Assembly (NCBI GenBank): GCA_934725105.1
Contig: CAKVBD010000009.1
Span: 1 to 64,000 of the forward strand
Direction of reading: 5' to 3'
DNA length: 64,000 nt
Source: an uncultured Bulleidia sp.
GTDB taxonomy: Bacteria; Bacillota_I; Bacilli_A; Erysipelotrichales; Erysipelotrichaceae
Below are positions 26,466 through 35,165 of this stretch, one piece after another (the first letter of the stretch is position 1; each line of letters opens with the position of its first letter). The position numbers were made by a program, and so were the translations under genes. The notes beneath the pieces were generated by a model. The model ran no database searches. It was not told where the DNA came from and saw only the letters and a program-made list of their open reading frames with translations.

Positions 26466-27710
26466 ATGACTTATACTTTTCATCTAGATACAGATCCATT
26501 GCAGATGGACGATTTTGTAGAAAATCATGAACAAAACAGCTTATACCAATGTTCCAGATGGGCAAAAGTAAAAAACAACTGGGAACATTTTTTTACTTCA
26601 TGTAGAGAAGAAGATAAAATTGTTGCGACTGCTTTAGTCTTAAAAAGAAAAATGCCATTTGGCAAATGCTTATTTTATATTCCACGCGGACCAGTCATGG
26701 ATTATCACAATCCAGAACTTGTTTCTTTTTTTCTGAATCATCTTGTTGCACTTGCAAAACAACATCATGCGATTGCATTGCGTTTTGATCCAAATGTGTT
26801 TTCAAGAAAATATGCATATAAAGAAAAAGATCAGGATCATCCAATGGAAAATGAAGATGTTGTGGCCTTATTAAAACAGAATCATGCACATCATTCTGGA
26901 TATACAATTAACATTGAAGAAACAACACAGCCACGTTTCAATGCTTCTATGACACCACAGGAGTATATGAAACGTATTGATAAGAAAGTTCGTCAATCGA
27001 TTGCAACTTCTGAAAAGAAAGGTGCTCAATTTTATGAAGGACATCAATACATCCATGAATTTGCACAGGCAATGAAATATACGGAACAAAGAAAAGGCGT
27101 AGCTTTAAGAAATGAAGAATACTTTAAAAGGATGGCTGATGTCTACGGTGATCAATGTATTATCATGGTCGCAAAACTGAATTTTCCTAGACAGATTGCT
27201 TATTTGAATGAAACACTGCAAAAAGCACAACATGATTTAGAAGCGACACCATATGAAAAACAAAAGAAGCAATTTCAAAAGACAATTGATAATGCAACAA
27301 ATGAATTATCCAAATTGAAAGAAGAATATAAAAAAGAAGGAAGGGATGAAATCATTCTTTCTGGCAAACTTGCAATCTTCAATAAGAATCGTATGGAATT
27401 TGTATATGCTGGCAACAACGCAGAATATTTAAGAATGCGTACGATTTATGCATTATATGGAAAATATTTTGACATAGCTGAAGAAAAGAATATCCCATAT
27501 GTTTCGATGGGTGGAATTGAAGGAACGCTGGATGATGGCCTAACAAAATTTAAATCTAGCTGGTGCATGGATGTAGAAGAATATATTGGTGAATTCAATA
27601 TTGTATTAGATCAAGTTGTTTATACATTATTTGATAAAGTATATCCATGGGTATTAAAACAAAGTGCAAGATTAAGAACAGGGAAAGAAAGAGTCACAGT
27701 AAGACAGTGA
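26466..27710 (+). CDS. FemAB-family peptidoglycan bridge ligase (paralogue 1)
   Basis: A 414-residue member of the FemA/FemB/MurM family, which uses aminoacyl-tRNA to add amino acids to the side chain of peptidoglycan precursors. It has two GNAT-like halves, with FYIPRGPVMDY in the first and GGIEGTLDDGLTKFKSSW plus EEYIGEFNIVLD in the second, and an inserted coiled-coil arm at about residues 245-290 rich in Lys, Glu and Gln. The start at 26466 has a GAGGAAAA ribosome site and a TATAAT at 26439-26444. The added amino acid is unknown. It is closest to the next paralogue. Confidence 0.88.
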   Translation: MTYTFHLDTDPLQMDDFVENHEQNSLYQCSRWAKVKNNWEHFFTSCREEDKIVATALVLKRKMPFGKCLFYIPRGPVMDYHNPELVSFFLNHLVALAKQHHAIALRFDPNVFSRKYAYKEKDQDHPMENEDVVALLKQNHAHHSGYTINIEETTQPRFNASMTPQEYMKRIDKKVRQSIATSEKKGAQFYEGHQYIHEFAQAMKYTEQRKGVALRNEEYFKRMADVYGDQCIIMVAKLNFPRQIAYLNETLQKAQHDLEATPYEKQKKQFQKTIDNATNELSKLKEEYKKEGRDEIILSGKLAIFNKNRMEFVYAGNNAEYLRMRTIYALYGKYFDIAEEKNIPYVSMGGIEGTLDDGLTKFKSSWCMDVEEYIGEFNIVLDQVVYTLFDKVYPWVLKQSARLRTGKERVTVRQ

Positions 27711-27728
27711 GTACTGCTGTGATTTTTT
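27694..27728 (+). terminator. Probable terminator after FemAB paralogue 1
   Basis: TCACAG (27694-27699) pairs with CTGTGA (27717-27722), with extra pairing possible inside the loop, followed by a T-run. It overlaps the end of the gene. Confidence 0.6.
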
Positions 27729-27810
27729 ATACTTAAAACAGAGCAATCTTCTAAAATGTACTTTGCTAACTGTTTGGTGAAAAAAAGCTATAACAGTATC
27801 CACTACAAAT

Positions 27811-27951
27811 GAAAGAATGTTTGTAATACTTTTCTGAAAGAAGCATAAATCTGAAAGCGCTTCTTTCAAAAAAAGTAAATAATTTATTAAATTTTAATAT
27901 TTTGTTTTCTTTCAAAGGACTATAATATTCCGCGCACAAAATGAAAGAAGG
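27811..27951 (+). repeat. Cluster of GAAAGAA/TTCTTTC repeats upstream of FemAB paralogue 2
   Basis: Five copies of GAAAGAA or its complement occur in this 140-base stretch. Two of them form a perfect inverted repeat, TGAAAGAAGC (27835-27844) and GCTTCTTTCA (27859-27868). Part of the right arm (TGAAAGCGCTT from 27852) resembles a cre half. A TATAAT lies further downstream before the gene. A regulatory role is possible but not shown. Confidence 0.45.
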
Positions 27952-27957
27952 CAGAAT

Positions 27958-29187
27958 ATGAATTATCAATTCCATCTATCAACAGATGTATCACAATTTA
28001 ATACATTTGTCATCCATAGTGATCAGAATAATCTATTTCAGTGTACACCATGGGCAGATGTTAAAAATAACTGGGAGCATTTATATGCTTCTGTAACAAA
28101 GGAAGATAAAATCGTAGCTACCGCAATGGTATTGATTCGTCATTTGCCAATGCATAAAACACTATTCTATGTTCCTCGTGGTCCAATTATGGATTATGAC
28201 AATCATGAACTTGTATCATTTATGCTTGATCAATTAAAGAAAGAAGCAAAGAAACGTCATGCAATCGTATTACGTTTTGATCCTGCAGTTCTTTCTTGCA
28301 AATATGCATATAAAGATCGTAATGAACAACATGAGTTTCATCATCAGGATGTCATTGATTATTTGAAATCGATAGGATGCAGACATAAAGGTTTTACAGT
28401 CAATATCAGTGAAGCAACGCAGCCTCGCTTTAATGCAGAAATGGACGTTATGCCTGATTATAGAGAACATCTAGAACACAAGACAGCGAAATGTATTCGT
28501 GCTGCAGAACACAAAGGCATTGAAGTATATGAAGGAAAAGAATATATTCATGACTTTGCAAAAGCAATGCATTATACAGAAGTGCGTAAACAGATTGCAT
28601 TAAGAAATGAAGATTACTTTAAAAATCTGATGGATGTATATGGAGATCATGCAATCTGCATGGTCACAAAGCTAAACTTCAAAAAACAGTTAAAGAAGCT
28701 AGAAGAATCTATTCAGGATATTCAGACACAACTGTCATCAGAAACAATCAAAAAGAAACAGAAGAATCTGTTGCTTCAACAATTGAAAAATGATGAATCT
28801 GAATATGATAAATTAAAGAAAGACTATGAAAGAGAAGGTAAAGATGAAGTAATTACCTGTGGTATTTTAGCAGTCTATAATGAATCTTTAATGGAACTAT
28901 TCTATATGGGTAACAATCCTGATTATTTAAGAATGTATTCTAGCTACCTGTTATATGCGAAATGTCTGGATCGTTGTGTTGATTTGGGCATTGAACATTG
29001 CAGTTTTGGTGGAATTGAAGGAACTTTGGACGATGGCTTAACATTGTTTAAATCTAACTGGATCATGAATGTAGAAGAGTATATTGGAGAATTTAATATT
29101 GTATTGGATCCATTCATGTATAAGATGTTTGATGAAATTTATCCAAAAGTACAATCACTCAGTGCTAAAATAAGAGGCAGGAGTTAA
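27958..29187 (+). CDS. FemAB-family peptidoglycan bridge ligase (paralogue 2)
   Basis: A 409-residue FemAB ligase clearly duplicated from paralogue 1: shared blocks include the N-terminal KNNWEH, FYVPRGPIMDYD, and C-terminal GGIEGTLDDGL and VEEYIGEFNIVLD. The coiled-coil arm (about residues 240-295) differs most, as expected if the substrate or tRNA preference has changed. AAAGAAGG stands before the ATG. It has its own upstream region of 247 bases with repeats and a TATAAT, then runs 1 base before paralogue 3, so 2 and 3 form an operon. Confidence 0.88.
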   Translation: MNYQFHLSTDVSQFNTFVIHSDQNNLFQCTPWADVKNNWEHLYASVTKEDKIVATAMVLIRHLPMHKTLFYVPRGPIMDYDNHELVSFMLDQLKKEAKKRHAIVLRFDPAVLSCKYAYKDRNEQHEFHHQDVIDYLKSIGCRHKGFTVNISEATQPRFNAEMDVMPDYREHLEHKTAKCIRAAEHKGIEVYEGKEYIHDFAKAMHYTEVRKQIALRNEDYFKNLMDVYGDHAICMVTKLNFKKQLKKLEESIQDIQTQLSSETIKKKQKNLLLQQLKNDESEYDKLKKDYEREGKDEVITCGILAVYNESLMELFYMGNNPDYLRMYSSYLLYAKCLDRCVDLGIEHCSFGGIEGTLDDGLTLFKSNWIMNVEEYIGEFNIVLDPFMYKMFDEIYPKVQSLSAKIRGRS

Positions 29188-29188
29188 T

Positions 29189-30451
29189 ATGAAGTTTATT
29201 GAAAATGTAGAAAGAGATAGATTTAATGCATTCGCAATCAACCATCCATTAAATCATTATTCAAAAACAAGTTACTTTATTGATTTTAAAAAGCCTGAAT
29301 TTTATGATGGTGATCTTTTAGGGGTTGAAGATGATGAAGGAAATTTAATTGCGACTGCCTTAATGCTCCATAAAAAAACGAAGTTTCCATTTTCTCAATT
29401 TTCTTATATCCAGTATGGATTTAATCTAGATATTGAAAATAAAGAGCTGTTAGAATTTTTCATGAATGAATTAAAAGAATATGCAAAAAAGAAGGGTTCT
29501 TTCTTTTTGCGTATTGATCCAAATATTACTAGACTTGAACATGAAAAAGATGGAAAGATCAAAGAAAATGGTTTTAATCATGAATATGTAACAGCTTTAT
29601 TCCAGAAATGTGGATATACACATCTTGGATATAACTATGGCTACAGTGGAAACTGGATGTCTCGCTATACATATCGATTAGACTTGGATCAGCCTTTGAA
29701 TAAAGTCTTAAAGGGCATTAAAAGATGCTCCCAGTATAATAATAAAAATGAACAGAGAGATGTACATGTCCATAAGGCTACAATAGAAGAATTGCCTGTT
29801 CTTTGTGAAGGACAGGAAGAACTTGCCAAAAAGCTTGGCTTTGAACCATATGGTCTAGTTTACTTTCAGAAACTATGGAAATGTTATGCACCATATGTAC
29901 ATTATTATGTAGTTTCAACGAATTTTCATACAGCGAAATGTAATCTTGAAGCAATTGTTCAACAAGATGAAAACAAGCTGAAAACAATGAGGGATGAAAA
30001 TAAAAAAGCACCAATCATGAAAAGTATTGATGCGATGAAAAAAGAAATCCAGGAAATTGTTGATCAAGGTTTAGATATTGATCAGGAAGTAGCATTAGGT
30101 GCAAAGTTTATTATCATGCAGGGTGTCAATGTATGGAATGTAAACATGTATACAAAAAAAACACTCATGAACTTTAGAGCTGCATTTGCACTGCATCGCT
30201 ATGCAATTGAAGATCTGTACAATCAAGGTGCAAAAACATATGACTTTGAAGGTATTTCAGGTTCATTAGATCCAAAAGATGAATATTATGGTCAGCAAGA
30301 CTTTAAGAAGAGCTTTGGTGGAGACTTCTTAGAATTCCTTGGTGAATTTGATGCGGTATTTGATCAAAAAAAATATGACCTGTGGTTTAAGACAGATCAT
30401 ATGTATCGTAGAGTACGCAGAAAATTAAGATATATCTTTAACAAAAAGTAA
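29189..30451 (+). CDS. FemAB-family peptidoglycan bridge ligase (paralogue 3)
   Basis: A 420-residue FemAB-type protein, more diverged. It keeps the family plan: N-terminal NHYSKTSYFIDFK, FFLRIDPNI, coiled-coil arm at about 250-295, then YDFEGISGSLDP and FLGEFDAVFDQ at the C-terminus. AGGAGT precedes the ATG, one base after the previous stop. It may add a different residue of the interpeptide bridge from paralogues 1 and 2, by analogy with the successive actions of FemX, FemA and FemB; this is inference. Confidence 0.86.
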   Translation: MKFIENVERDRFNAFAINHPLNHYSKTSYFIDFKKPEFYDGDLLGVEDDEGNLIATALMLHKKTKFPFSQFSYIQYGFNLDIENKELLEFFMNELKEYAKKKGSFFLRIDPNITRLEHEKDGKIKENGFNHEYVTALFQKCGYTHLGYNYGYSGNWMSRYTYRLDLDQPLNKVLKGIKRCSQYNNKNEQRDVHVHKATIEELPVLCEGQEELAKKLGFEPYGLVYFQKLWKCYAPYVHYYVVSTNFHTAKCNLEAIVQQDENKLKTMRDENKKAPIMKSIDAMKKEIQEIVDQGLDIDQEVALGAKFIIMQGVNVWNVNMYTKKTLMNFRAAFALHRYAIEDLYNQGAKTYDFEGISGSLDPKDEYYGQQDFKKSFGGDFLEFLGEFDAVFDQKKYDLWFKTDHMYRRVRRKLRYIFNKK

Positions 30452-30470
30452 GCAATGCTGCTTACTTTTT
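30443..30470. terminator. Bidirectional terminator between FemAB paralogues 3 and 4
   Basis: AAAAAGTAAGCA (30443-30454) and TGCTTACTTTTT (30459-30470) form a perfect 12-bp stem between convergent genes, serving both directions. Confidence 0.88.
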
Positions 30471-31691
30471 CTTATATCTGATTGCCCAGTACTTTCTTTT
30501 CACGTGATTGATTGCACGCTTTTCAAAGCGGAAACGCTTCATTCTAGATTCATTGCGTACGTAGTCAAACTCACCAATTCTTTCAATGTATTCAGGCCCA
30601 AATGAGCTCTTATAGACGTATAGACCATATTCTGGATCATCTTCTGTTGTAACGCCAGAAAAGCCAACCATATCGTAATCTGTAACGCCATGATCATACA
30701 TATCACACATTGCAAAGTAATGTAGATTATCAACAGGACGGATAAAGTTGAATTCCTGATGATCATTGTATGTATAAAGGTCCCAGCTCTTATTCGCAAA
30801 ACGAATAAATAGACCACAGGCAATCACTGCAGTGTCACCATGTTTATCTCTTAGCTGTTTTGCACGTTCAATATTGTTTAATGCGGCTTCTTTAGCTTTT
30901 GCATCATTTTTATATTTCTTAGTTTCAAGCTCAGCACTCATACCATCGATCATGCCTTTTAAATCAATTGTTGTTTTATAGAGAACACAATGTTCTTTAA
31001 AACAATCCATGAGATTTAAAAAGAATTGTCTGTTATGTGGGGCAAATCCATCGTTTTCACAAAGCTGATGTTCTAGACGCATTAAATCGTCAATATCATT
31101 TTCATTGCCGATTTCTGTAGAAACATGCCATGTTTTATGACGGTTGATTGCTCTACGTCTTTGAGGGATAAAACGCTTGAATACTTCATCTTTACCACAG
31201 GACAAATCAACAATCAAAGTATAGCGGTTTGTCCATGAACCATTGTATGCATATCCATAACCTTTGTGTGTATAGCCATCTTTTTTGAGATCTTCAGTAA
31301 CACATTCATTATTGAAGCCTTCTAGAACATTTCCCTTAATATCATGAGGGCAGCGAACAACATTTGGATCAACTCTTAAAAATAAAACATTCTTTTCATT
31401 AGCATATTTTTTTAACAAGTTAAAAACTTCATTTCTTTCATTTGGGTTGTCATAGTTGATACAAGGCCCCCAAGGAATATATGCATATGGATGATGCAGC
31501 CAGCTGCCAAGTAATACCATCGCTGTACCAATCAACGTATCACCTTCATAAAAGCCTAGCATTTCATATTCTAAATGATCCGTTCTCTTTTTATATTCTC
31601 CCCACATGCTTGTTTTCATGTAATGGGAATATGGATGCTTTTCAACAAAAGCATCAAATAGATTTCTATCAGTAATCTTTTGGATTTTCAT
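30462..31691 (-). CDS. FemAB-family peptidoglycan bridge ligase (paralogue 4)
   Basis: A 409-residue FemAB protein on the opposite strand. Family segments are HPYSHYMKTSMWGEYK near the start, YIPWGPCINYD, FLRVDPNVVRCPHD, a coiled-coil arm at about 240-285, then DMVGFSGVTTEDDPEYGL and YIERIGEFDYV. The start at 31691 is preferred over an upstream ATG because GAGGT sits 8 bases before it. It is transcribed convergently to paralogues 1-3. Its transcription upstream is probably from gltX read-through or a local promoter; a terminator separates it from gltX. Confidence 0.87.
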   Translation of the reverse strand: MKIQKITDRNLFDAFVEKHPYSHYMKTSMWGEYKKRTDHLEYEMLGFYEGDTLIGTAMVLLGSWLHHPYAYIPWGPCINYDNPNERNEVFNLLKKYANEKNVLFLRVDPNVVRCPHDIKGNVLEGFNNECVTEDLKKDGYTHKGYGYAYNGSWTNRYTLIVDLSCGKDEVFKRFIPQRRRAINRHKTWHVSTEIGNENDIDDLMRLEHQLCENDGFAPHNRQFFLNLMDCFKEHCVLYKTTIDLKGMIDGMSAELETKKYKNDAKAKEAALNNIERAKQLRDKHGDTAVIACGLFIRFANKSWDLYTYNDHQEFNFIRPVDNLHYFAMCDMYDHGVTDYDMVGFSGVTTEDDPEYGLYVYKSSFGPEYIERIGEFDYVRNESRMKRFRFEKRAINHVKRKYWAIRYKKK

Positions 31692-31721
31692 TATTTTACC
31701 TCGCATGAACTATTATATAAC

Positions 31722-31753
31722 AAAGAAAAAGAAAAACCACAGCGTAGCTGTGG
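31722..31753 (-). terminator. Terminator after gltX
   Basis: CCACAGC (31737-31743) and GCTGTGG (31747-31753) with a 3-base loop; on the minus strand it is followed by a T-rich run. Confidence 0.82.
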
Positions 31754-31754
31754 C

Positions 31755-33209
31755 TTATGCTTCTAATTGCGCGATAGATGAATCTAGTCTTCTTAATGTT
31801 TCTTCTTTGCCTAGGATTGCGGCAATTTCAACAGCACCACCAGGTGTGAACTGCTTGCCTGTAATAGCTAAACGAAGAGGGAAGAGAATGATTCCATTTT
31901 TTACTTCCAGCTTCTTAGGCAATGCAAGAAGTGTTTCGTGTAAAGCTTCTTCAGACCAGTCTGTCTGATTCTCTAAAGCTGTACGGCATTCCTTGAGTGC
32001 CATTAGAGCAACTTCTGGATTTGTTTTCATCTTCTTGTTGTTGTAGAGATCGTTTTCATATGCTGGGAATGTATCAAAGAAGTCTAGCATTGGTGGGATA
32101 TCAACAAGTGTATCTGCTCTTTGCTGAACAACCTTTGCAATTGCCTTCTTATCAAAGTCACCCTTAACAGCTTCATCAATATATGGCTTTACTAATGCAT
32201 AATAAGAATCAAGATCCATATTACGCAGCCATACACCATTCATCCACTTTAATTTTTCTGGATCAAAGATTGCTCCAGAAGTACCAATATGCTTAACATC
32301 AAATGCCTGTACAAGTTCATCTAATGTAAAGATTTCTCTGTCTTCACTTGGAGACCATCCTAACAAAGCAATGTAGTTTAAGATTGCTTCAGGAAGGTAA
32401 CCTTTCTTTACTAGATCCTGGAAGGAAGCATCACCATTTCTCTTGGAAAGCTTGGAATGTTCATCCTTCATAACAGGTGGACAATGAATATATCTAGGAA
32501 TATCCCAGCCAAATGCATTGTAGATGAGGTTGTACTTAGGAGAAGAGGATAGATATTCCATACCTCTAACAACATCAGTAATACCCATCAGATGGTCATC
32601 GATTACATTTGCAAAGTTGTATGTAGGGAAACCATCACTCTTGATTAAGATCTGTTCATCTAATGTTTCGTTTTCAACAGTAATCTTTCCAAATACTTCA
32701 TCATCGAAAGAAGTAGTACCTGTTTCTGGAATTGTCTGACGGATAACGTATGGCTCTCCATTCGCAATTCTCTTTTCACATTCTTCAATACTTAGGTTCT
32801 TACATGGATCATCATATTTGAAGCTTTCTCCACGTGCTTCCTGTAATTCACGCTGTGCATTGATCATTTCTTCATCACAGAAACAATAATGAGCGCCACC
32901 TAATTTAATTAATTCTTTTGCGTATTTTAAATAAAGACCGCTCTTAACTCTTTCGGACTGAATATAAGAACCGTAGTCACCACCAACATCTGGTCCTTCA
33001 TCATGGTTTAATCCACATGCTTTCAATGTGTCATAAATAATATCTGTAGCGCCTTCAACAAGTCTTCCCTGGTCTGTATCTTCAATACGAAGAATAAACA
33101 CACCATTTGGATCTTTTTTCGCAACTAAATATGCATACAAAGCTGTTCTTAAGTTTCCAATATGCATGTATCCAGTTGGAGATGGTGCAAATCTAGTACG
33201 TAATGCCAT
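31755..33209 (-). CDS. gltX: Glutamyl-tRNA synthetase
   Basis: Class I synthetase of 484 residues that charges tRNA-Glu, and in most Bacillota also mischarges tRNA-Gln for later amidation by GatCAB. It has the signature RFAPSPTGYMHIGNLRTAL (HIGH-type motif HIGN), RIEDTD and the KLSKRNGD (KMSKS-type) loop. The all-helical anticodon-binding part occupies the C-terminal third. The start has AAGGAGT upstream on the minus strand. It is monocistronic, with its own promoter and terminator, and stands close to a tRNA-Gln gene. Confidence 0.96.
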   Translation of the reverse strand: MALRTRFAPSPTGYMHIGNLRTALYAYLVAKKDPNGVFILRIEDTDQGRLVEGATDIIYDTLKACGLNHDEGPDVGGDYGSYIQSERVKSGLYLKYAKELIKLGGAHYCFCDEEMINAQRELQEARGESFKYDDPCKNLSIEECEKRIANGEPYVIRQTIPETGTTSFDDEVFGKITVENETLDEQILIKSDGFPTYNFANVIDDHLMGITDVVRGMEYLSSSPKYNLIYNAFGWDIPRYIHCPPVMKDEHSKLSKRNGDASFQDLVKKGYLPEAILNYIALLGWSPSEDREIFTLDELVQAFDVKHIGTSGAIFDPEKLKWMNGVWLRNMDLDSYYALVKPYIDEAVKGDFDKKAIAKVVQQRADTLVDIPPMLDFFDTFPAYENDLYNNKKMKTNPEVALMALKECRTALENQTDWSEEALHETLLALPKKLEVKNGIILFPLRLAITGKQFTPGGAVEIAAILGKEETLRRLDSSIAQLEA

Positions 33210-33242
33210 ATTTATCTTACTCCTTTTTATAAATGCTCAATT

Positions 33243-33271
33243 ATTTTACTCTGAAAATGAAATGTATTCAA
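33243..33271 (-). promoter_or_regulatory. gltX promoter
   Basis: On the minus strand: TTGAAT (33266-33271), 17 bases, TAAAAT (33243-33248), giving a leader of roughly 25 bases before the gltX ATG. Confidence 0.65.
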
Positions 33272-33543
33272 TGTAAAATAGGGAAGCAATACTAGAAATA
33301 GCCGATAATTCAGAGGAATCATTGCATTAGAGAATTCGTTGGAGGAAAAACATTATTTATACTTGCTTGATTATTTGAAATATTCGATTAAAAACTAACC
33401 TGGCATTTTTTACACAAAAGGAAAAAAGGGGCATCGTACCGCAATAGATTTCTAAAAACTTTAAGGTTTTAATAATATGAAATCATGATAATTGAGATAA
33501 AAATAATTTTTTTGCCTTTTTTACAATTTTTTTAAAATAATGC
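33272..33543. other. AT-rich non-coding stretch between gltX and tRNA-Gln
   Basis: About 270 bases with no supported gene, no T-box or riboswitch motif and no long repeat that I can see. It separates the divergent gltX promoter from the tRNA-Gln promoter. Confidence 0.5.
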
Positions 33544-33572
33544 TTGCATTTCTTTTGTGTTGTTGGTAATAT
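33544..33572 (+). promoter_or_regulatory. tRNA-Gln promoter
   Basis: TTGCAT (33544-33549), 17 bases, TAATAT (33567-33572), with the predicted start about 7 bases before the tRNA. Confidence 0.7.
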
Positions 33573-33585
33573 AGTACTTGCTTGT

Positions 33586-33661
33586 TGGGATATAGCCAAG
33601 CGGTAAGGCAACTGGCTCTGAACCAGTCATTTCGGGAGTTCGAATCTCTCTATCCCAGCCA
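33586..33661 (+). tRNA. tRNA-Gln (anticodon CTG)
   Basis: Acceptor TGGGATA with TATCCCA, D arm GCC...GGC, anticodon stem ACTGG/CCAGT with loop CTCTGAA (anticodon CTG reading CAG), T arm GGGAG-TTCGAAT-CTCTC with one wobble. Discriminator G is followed by encoded CCA (33659-33661), unlike the tRNA-Glu gene in this window. Confidence 0.94.
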
Positions 33662-33665
33662 TATT

Positions 33666-33695
33666 AAAGACCGACTGAAAAGTTGGTCTTTTTTT
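33666..33695 (+). terminator. Terminator after tRNA-Gln
   Basis: AAAGACCGACT (33666-33676) and AGTTGGTCTTT (33681-33691), GAAA loop, followed by T residues. Confidence 0.88.
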
Positions 33696-33782
33696 GTTAT
33701 ATTTAATATAAATTTGCTGGAATACTTGTCTATCTTAAACACGATTTCATATTTCCTTAAAGAAATGAAAAAATACATGTGT

Positions 33783-33810
33783 AAAAAAAGAACAATCTCT
33801 CGATTGTTCT
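33783..33810 (-). terminator. Terminator after the 285-residue membrane protein gene
   Basis: AGAACAATC (33789-33797) and GATTGTTCT (33802-33810); on the minus strand it is followed by a T-run. Confidence 0.85.
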
Positions 33811-33817
33811 ATTAAAA

Positions 33818-34675
33818 CTATTGAATTGTGTAACTCCAGCTATAGCCTGTACCTTCATCTGCGTATAAAGCTAATTCATAATCGCCAGCTTCAAGATCAG
33901 CTGTTTTTGTTTCTGTTCCATCAGTAACACTAGCAATTTCTGTTTCGTTTCCATCACTTGCTACCGCAACAGCTCTGACTGTACCACTTCCTTTAGAAGT
34001 GATTGTAACAGTCACACTATTTGATACACTGATGGCATAGCTGGAAACTTTTGTACCAGTAGAAGCAATTGCCTGTTTTTTTGCTTCTTCTTCAGAAGTA
34101 TTTGGTTTAAAGTTACTGACTTCAGCTTTCGAATCATCAATGGTGTAATCTACAACTGTGTATGTCTGATCTTCTTCATTGTAGGAAAGATTGAATTTAC
34201 ATGGAACATTTTTTGTAACTCCATTTTCTGTAACAGTTAATGTGAATTCAATTGTAGGGGACGATTGCTGACCAGATATTTTGTATTGTTCAGTTGTTGG
34301 CTTTGTAAATCCACTTGCGCCATATTTATCTGTTAAAGTGGAATTGATTGCGGTGGCTGCCTGCTGAACATAGAAATAATCTAGTTTTGTATCGGATGAT
34401 TTATCAGTGCTCGATGAATCGTTCTGTTCTACTTCAACTGTATTGTTATCTTGTTTTGTTTTATCTGTTGATGTACAGGATTTCATTCCAAGTACGATAA
34501 ATAAAATGAATAAAAAGACAATTAAAATGACGATTCCAATAATCATTGGCTTACTGACAGAATCAGAGAAACGATCAAGGAAACTTTCTGATGTATCTTC
34601 TTCTAGTGCATCTTCAATTTCATCTTTTCGTAACTGTTGTGTATCTTCTAGGTTTTGATCTTTGTTTTTTGACAT
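33818..34675 (-). CDS. Single-span membrane protein of unknown function
   Basis: A 285-residue protein with a cytoplasmic acidic N-terminus of about 43 residues, one membrane span (IIGIVILIVFLFILFIVLG, about 45-63) and an external part. The linker is rich in Ser, Thr, Asp and Asn. The external region holds a domain of about 100 residues (YFYVQQAATAINSTL onward) and a C-terminal beta-type segment (SVTVTITSKGSGTVRAVAV...GDYELALYADEG) resembling a small surface-binding domain. Not recognised. GGGAGGT precedes the start on the minus strand. It is monocistronic. Confidence 0.7.
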   Translation of the reverse strand: MSKNKDQNLEDTQQLRKDEIEDALEEDTSESFLDRFSDSVSKPMIIGIVILIVFLFILFIVLGMKSCTSTDKTKQDNNTVEVEQNDSSSTDKSSDTKLDYFYVQQAATAINSTLTDKYGASGFTKPTTEQYKISGQQSSPTIEFTLTVTENGVTKNVPCKFNLSYNEEDQTYTVVDYTIDDSKAEVSNFKPNTSEEEAKKQAIASTGTKVSSYAISVSNSVTVTITSKGSGTVRAVAVASDGNETEIASVTDGTETKTADLEAGDYELALYADEGTGYSWSYTIQ

Positions 34676-34811
34676 ATGTTACCTCCCGTAACGCATATAC
34701 AGTATGCCTCTTGGAATCATAATATCAACTGTTTCGTTAATAGTTTCAGAAAAAATTCATGAACTTCTTTGAAATATGACTTATGATGGAATGGATTGGA
34801 AAGGGGAATTT

Positions 34812-35105
34812 ATGAATACAGAAGAATTATTGAAGCAAAGTATAGAAATACAGAAGAAAACATTGAAAACACAACAGATCATCATTGGAATTTTATTGAT
34901 TTTGATTGCTGGGATTGTTGTTGGAGGAATTGTAATCTTCCCTAAGATTTCCGCAATGCTTTCTCATATGCAGACACTGATTGATGAATTACAGCCAACA
35001 ATTGATGGATTCAATCAATTTGATTATGAAACGTTGAATACAACACTTTCAGAATTGAAAGATGCAATTAGTTCAATGAACAGGTTTTTAAGTGTATTTC
35101 GCTAG
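34812..35105 (+). CDS. Small single-span membrane protein of unknown function
   Basis: A 97-residue protein: a short charged N-terminus (MNTEELLKQSIEIQKKTLK), one membrane span (IIIGILLILIAGIVVGGIVIF, about 22-42) and an amphipathic helical tail (MQTLIDELQPTIDGF...LSELKDAISSMNRF) likely to form a coiled coil. The start at 34812 has AAAGGGG upstream; the frame from 34776 has no ribosome site. It lies directly before a TetR regulator gene, 60 bases away. Function unknown. Confidence 0.65.
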   Translation: MNTEELLKQSIEIQKKTLKTQQIIIGILLILIAGIVVGGIVIFPKISAMLSHMQTLIDELQPTIDGFNQFDYETLNTTLSELKDAISSMNRFLSVFR

Positions 35106-35124
35106 GTGAAATAAAGCTTTTCAA

Positions 35125-35148
35125 ACATTGTATAAAGTCATACAATGT
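35125..35148. promoter_or_regulatory. Palindromic operator upstream of the TetR-family gene
   Basis: ACATTGTAT (35125-35133) and ATACAATGT (35140-35148) are perfect inverted repeats with a 6-base spacer. A -10-like TACAAT (35141-35146) lies within the right arm. The site is well placed for autorepression by the adjacent TetR-family protein. Confidence 0.6.
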
Positions 35149-35165
35149 GTTTGGAGTTTTGTGAA

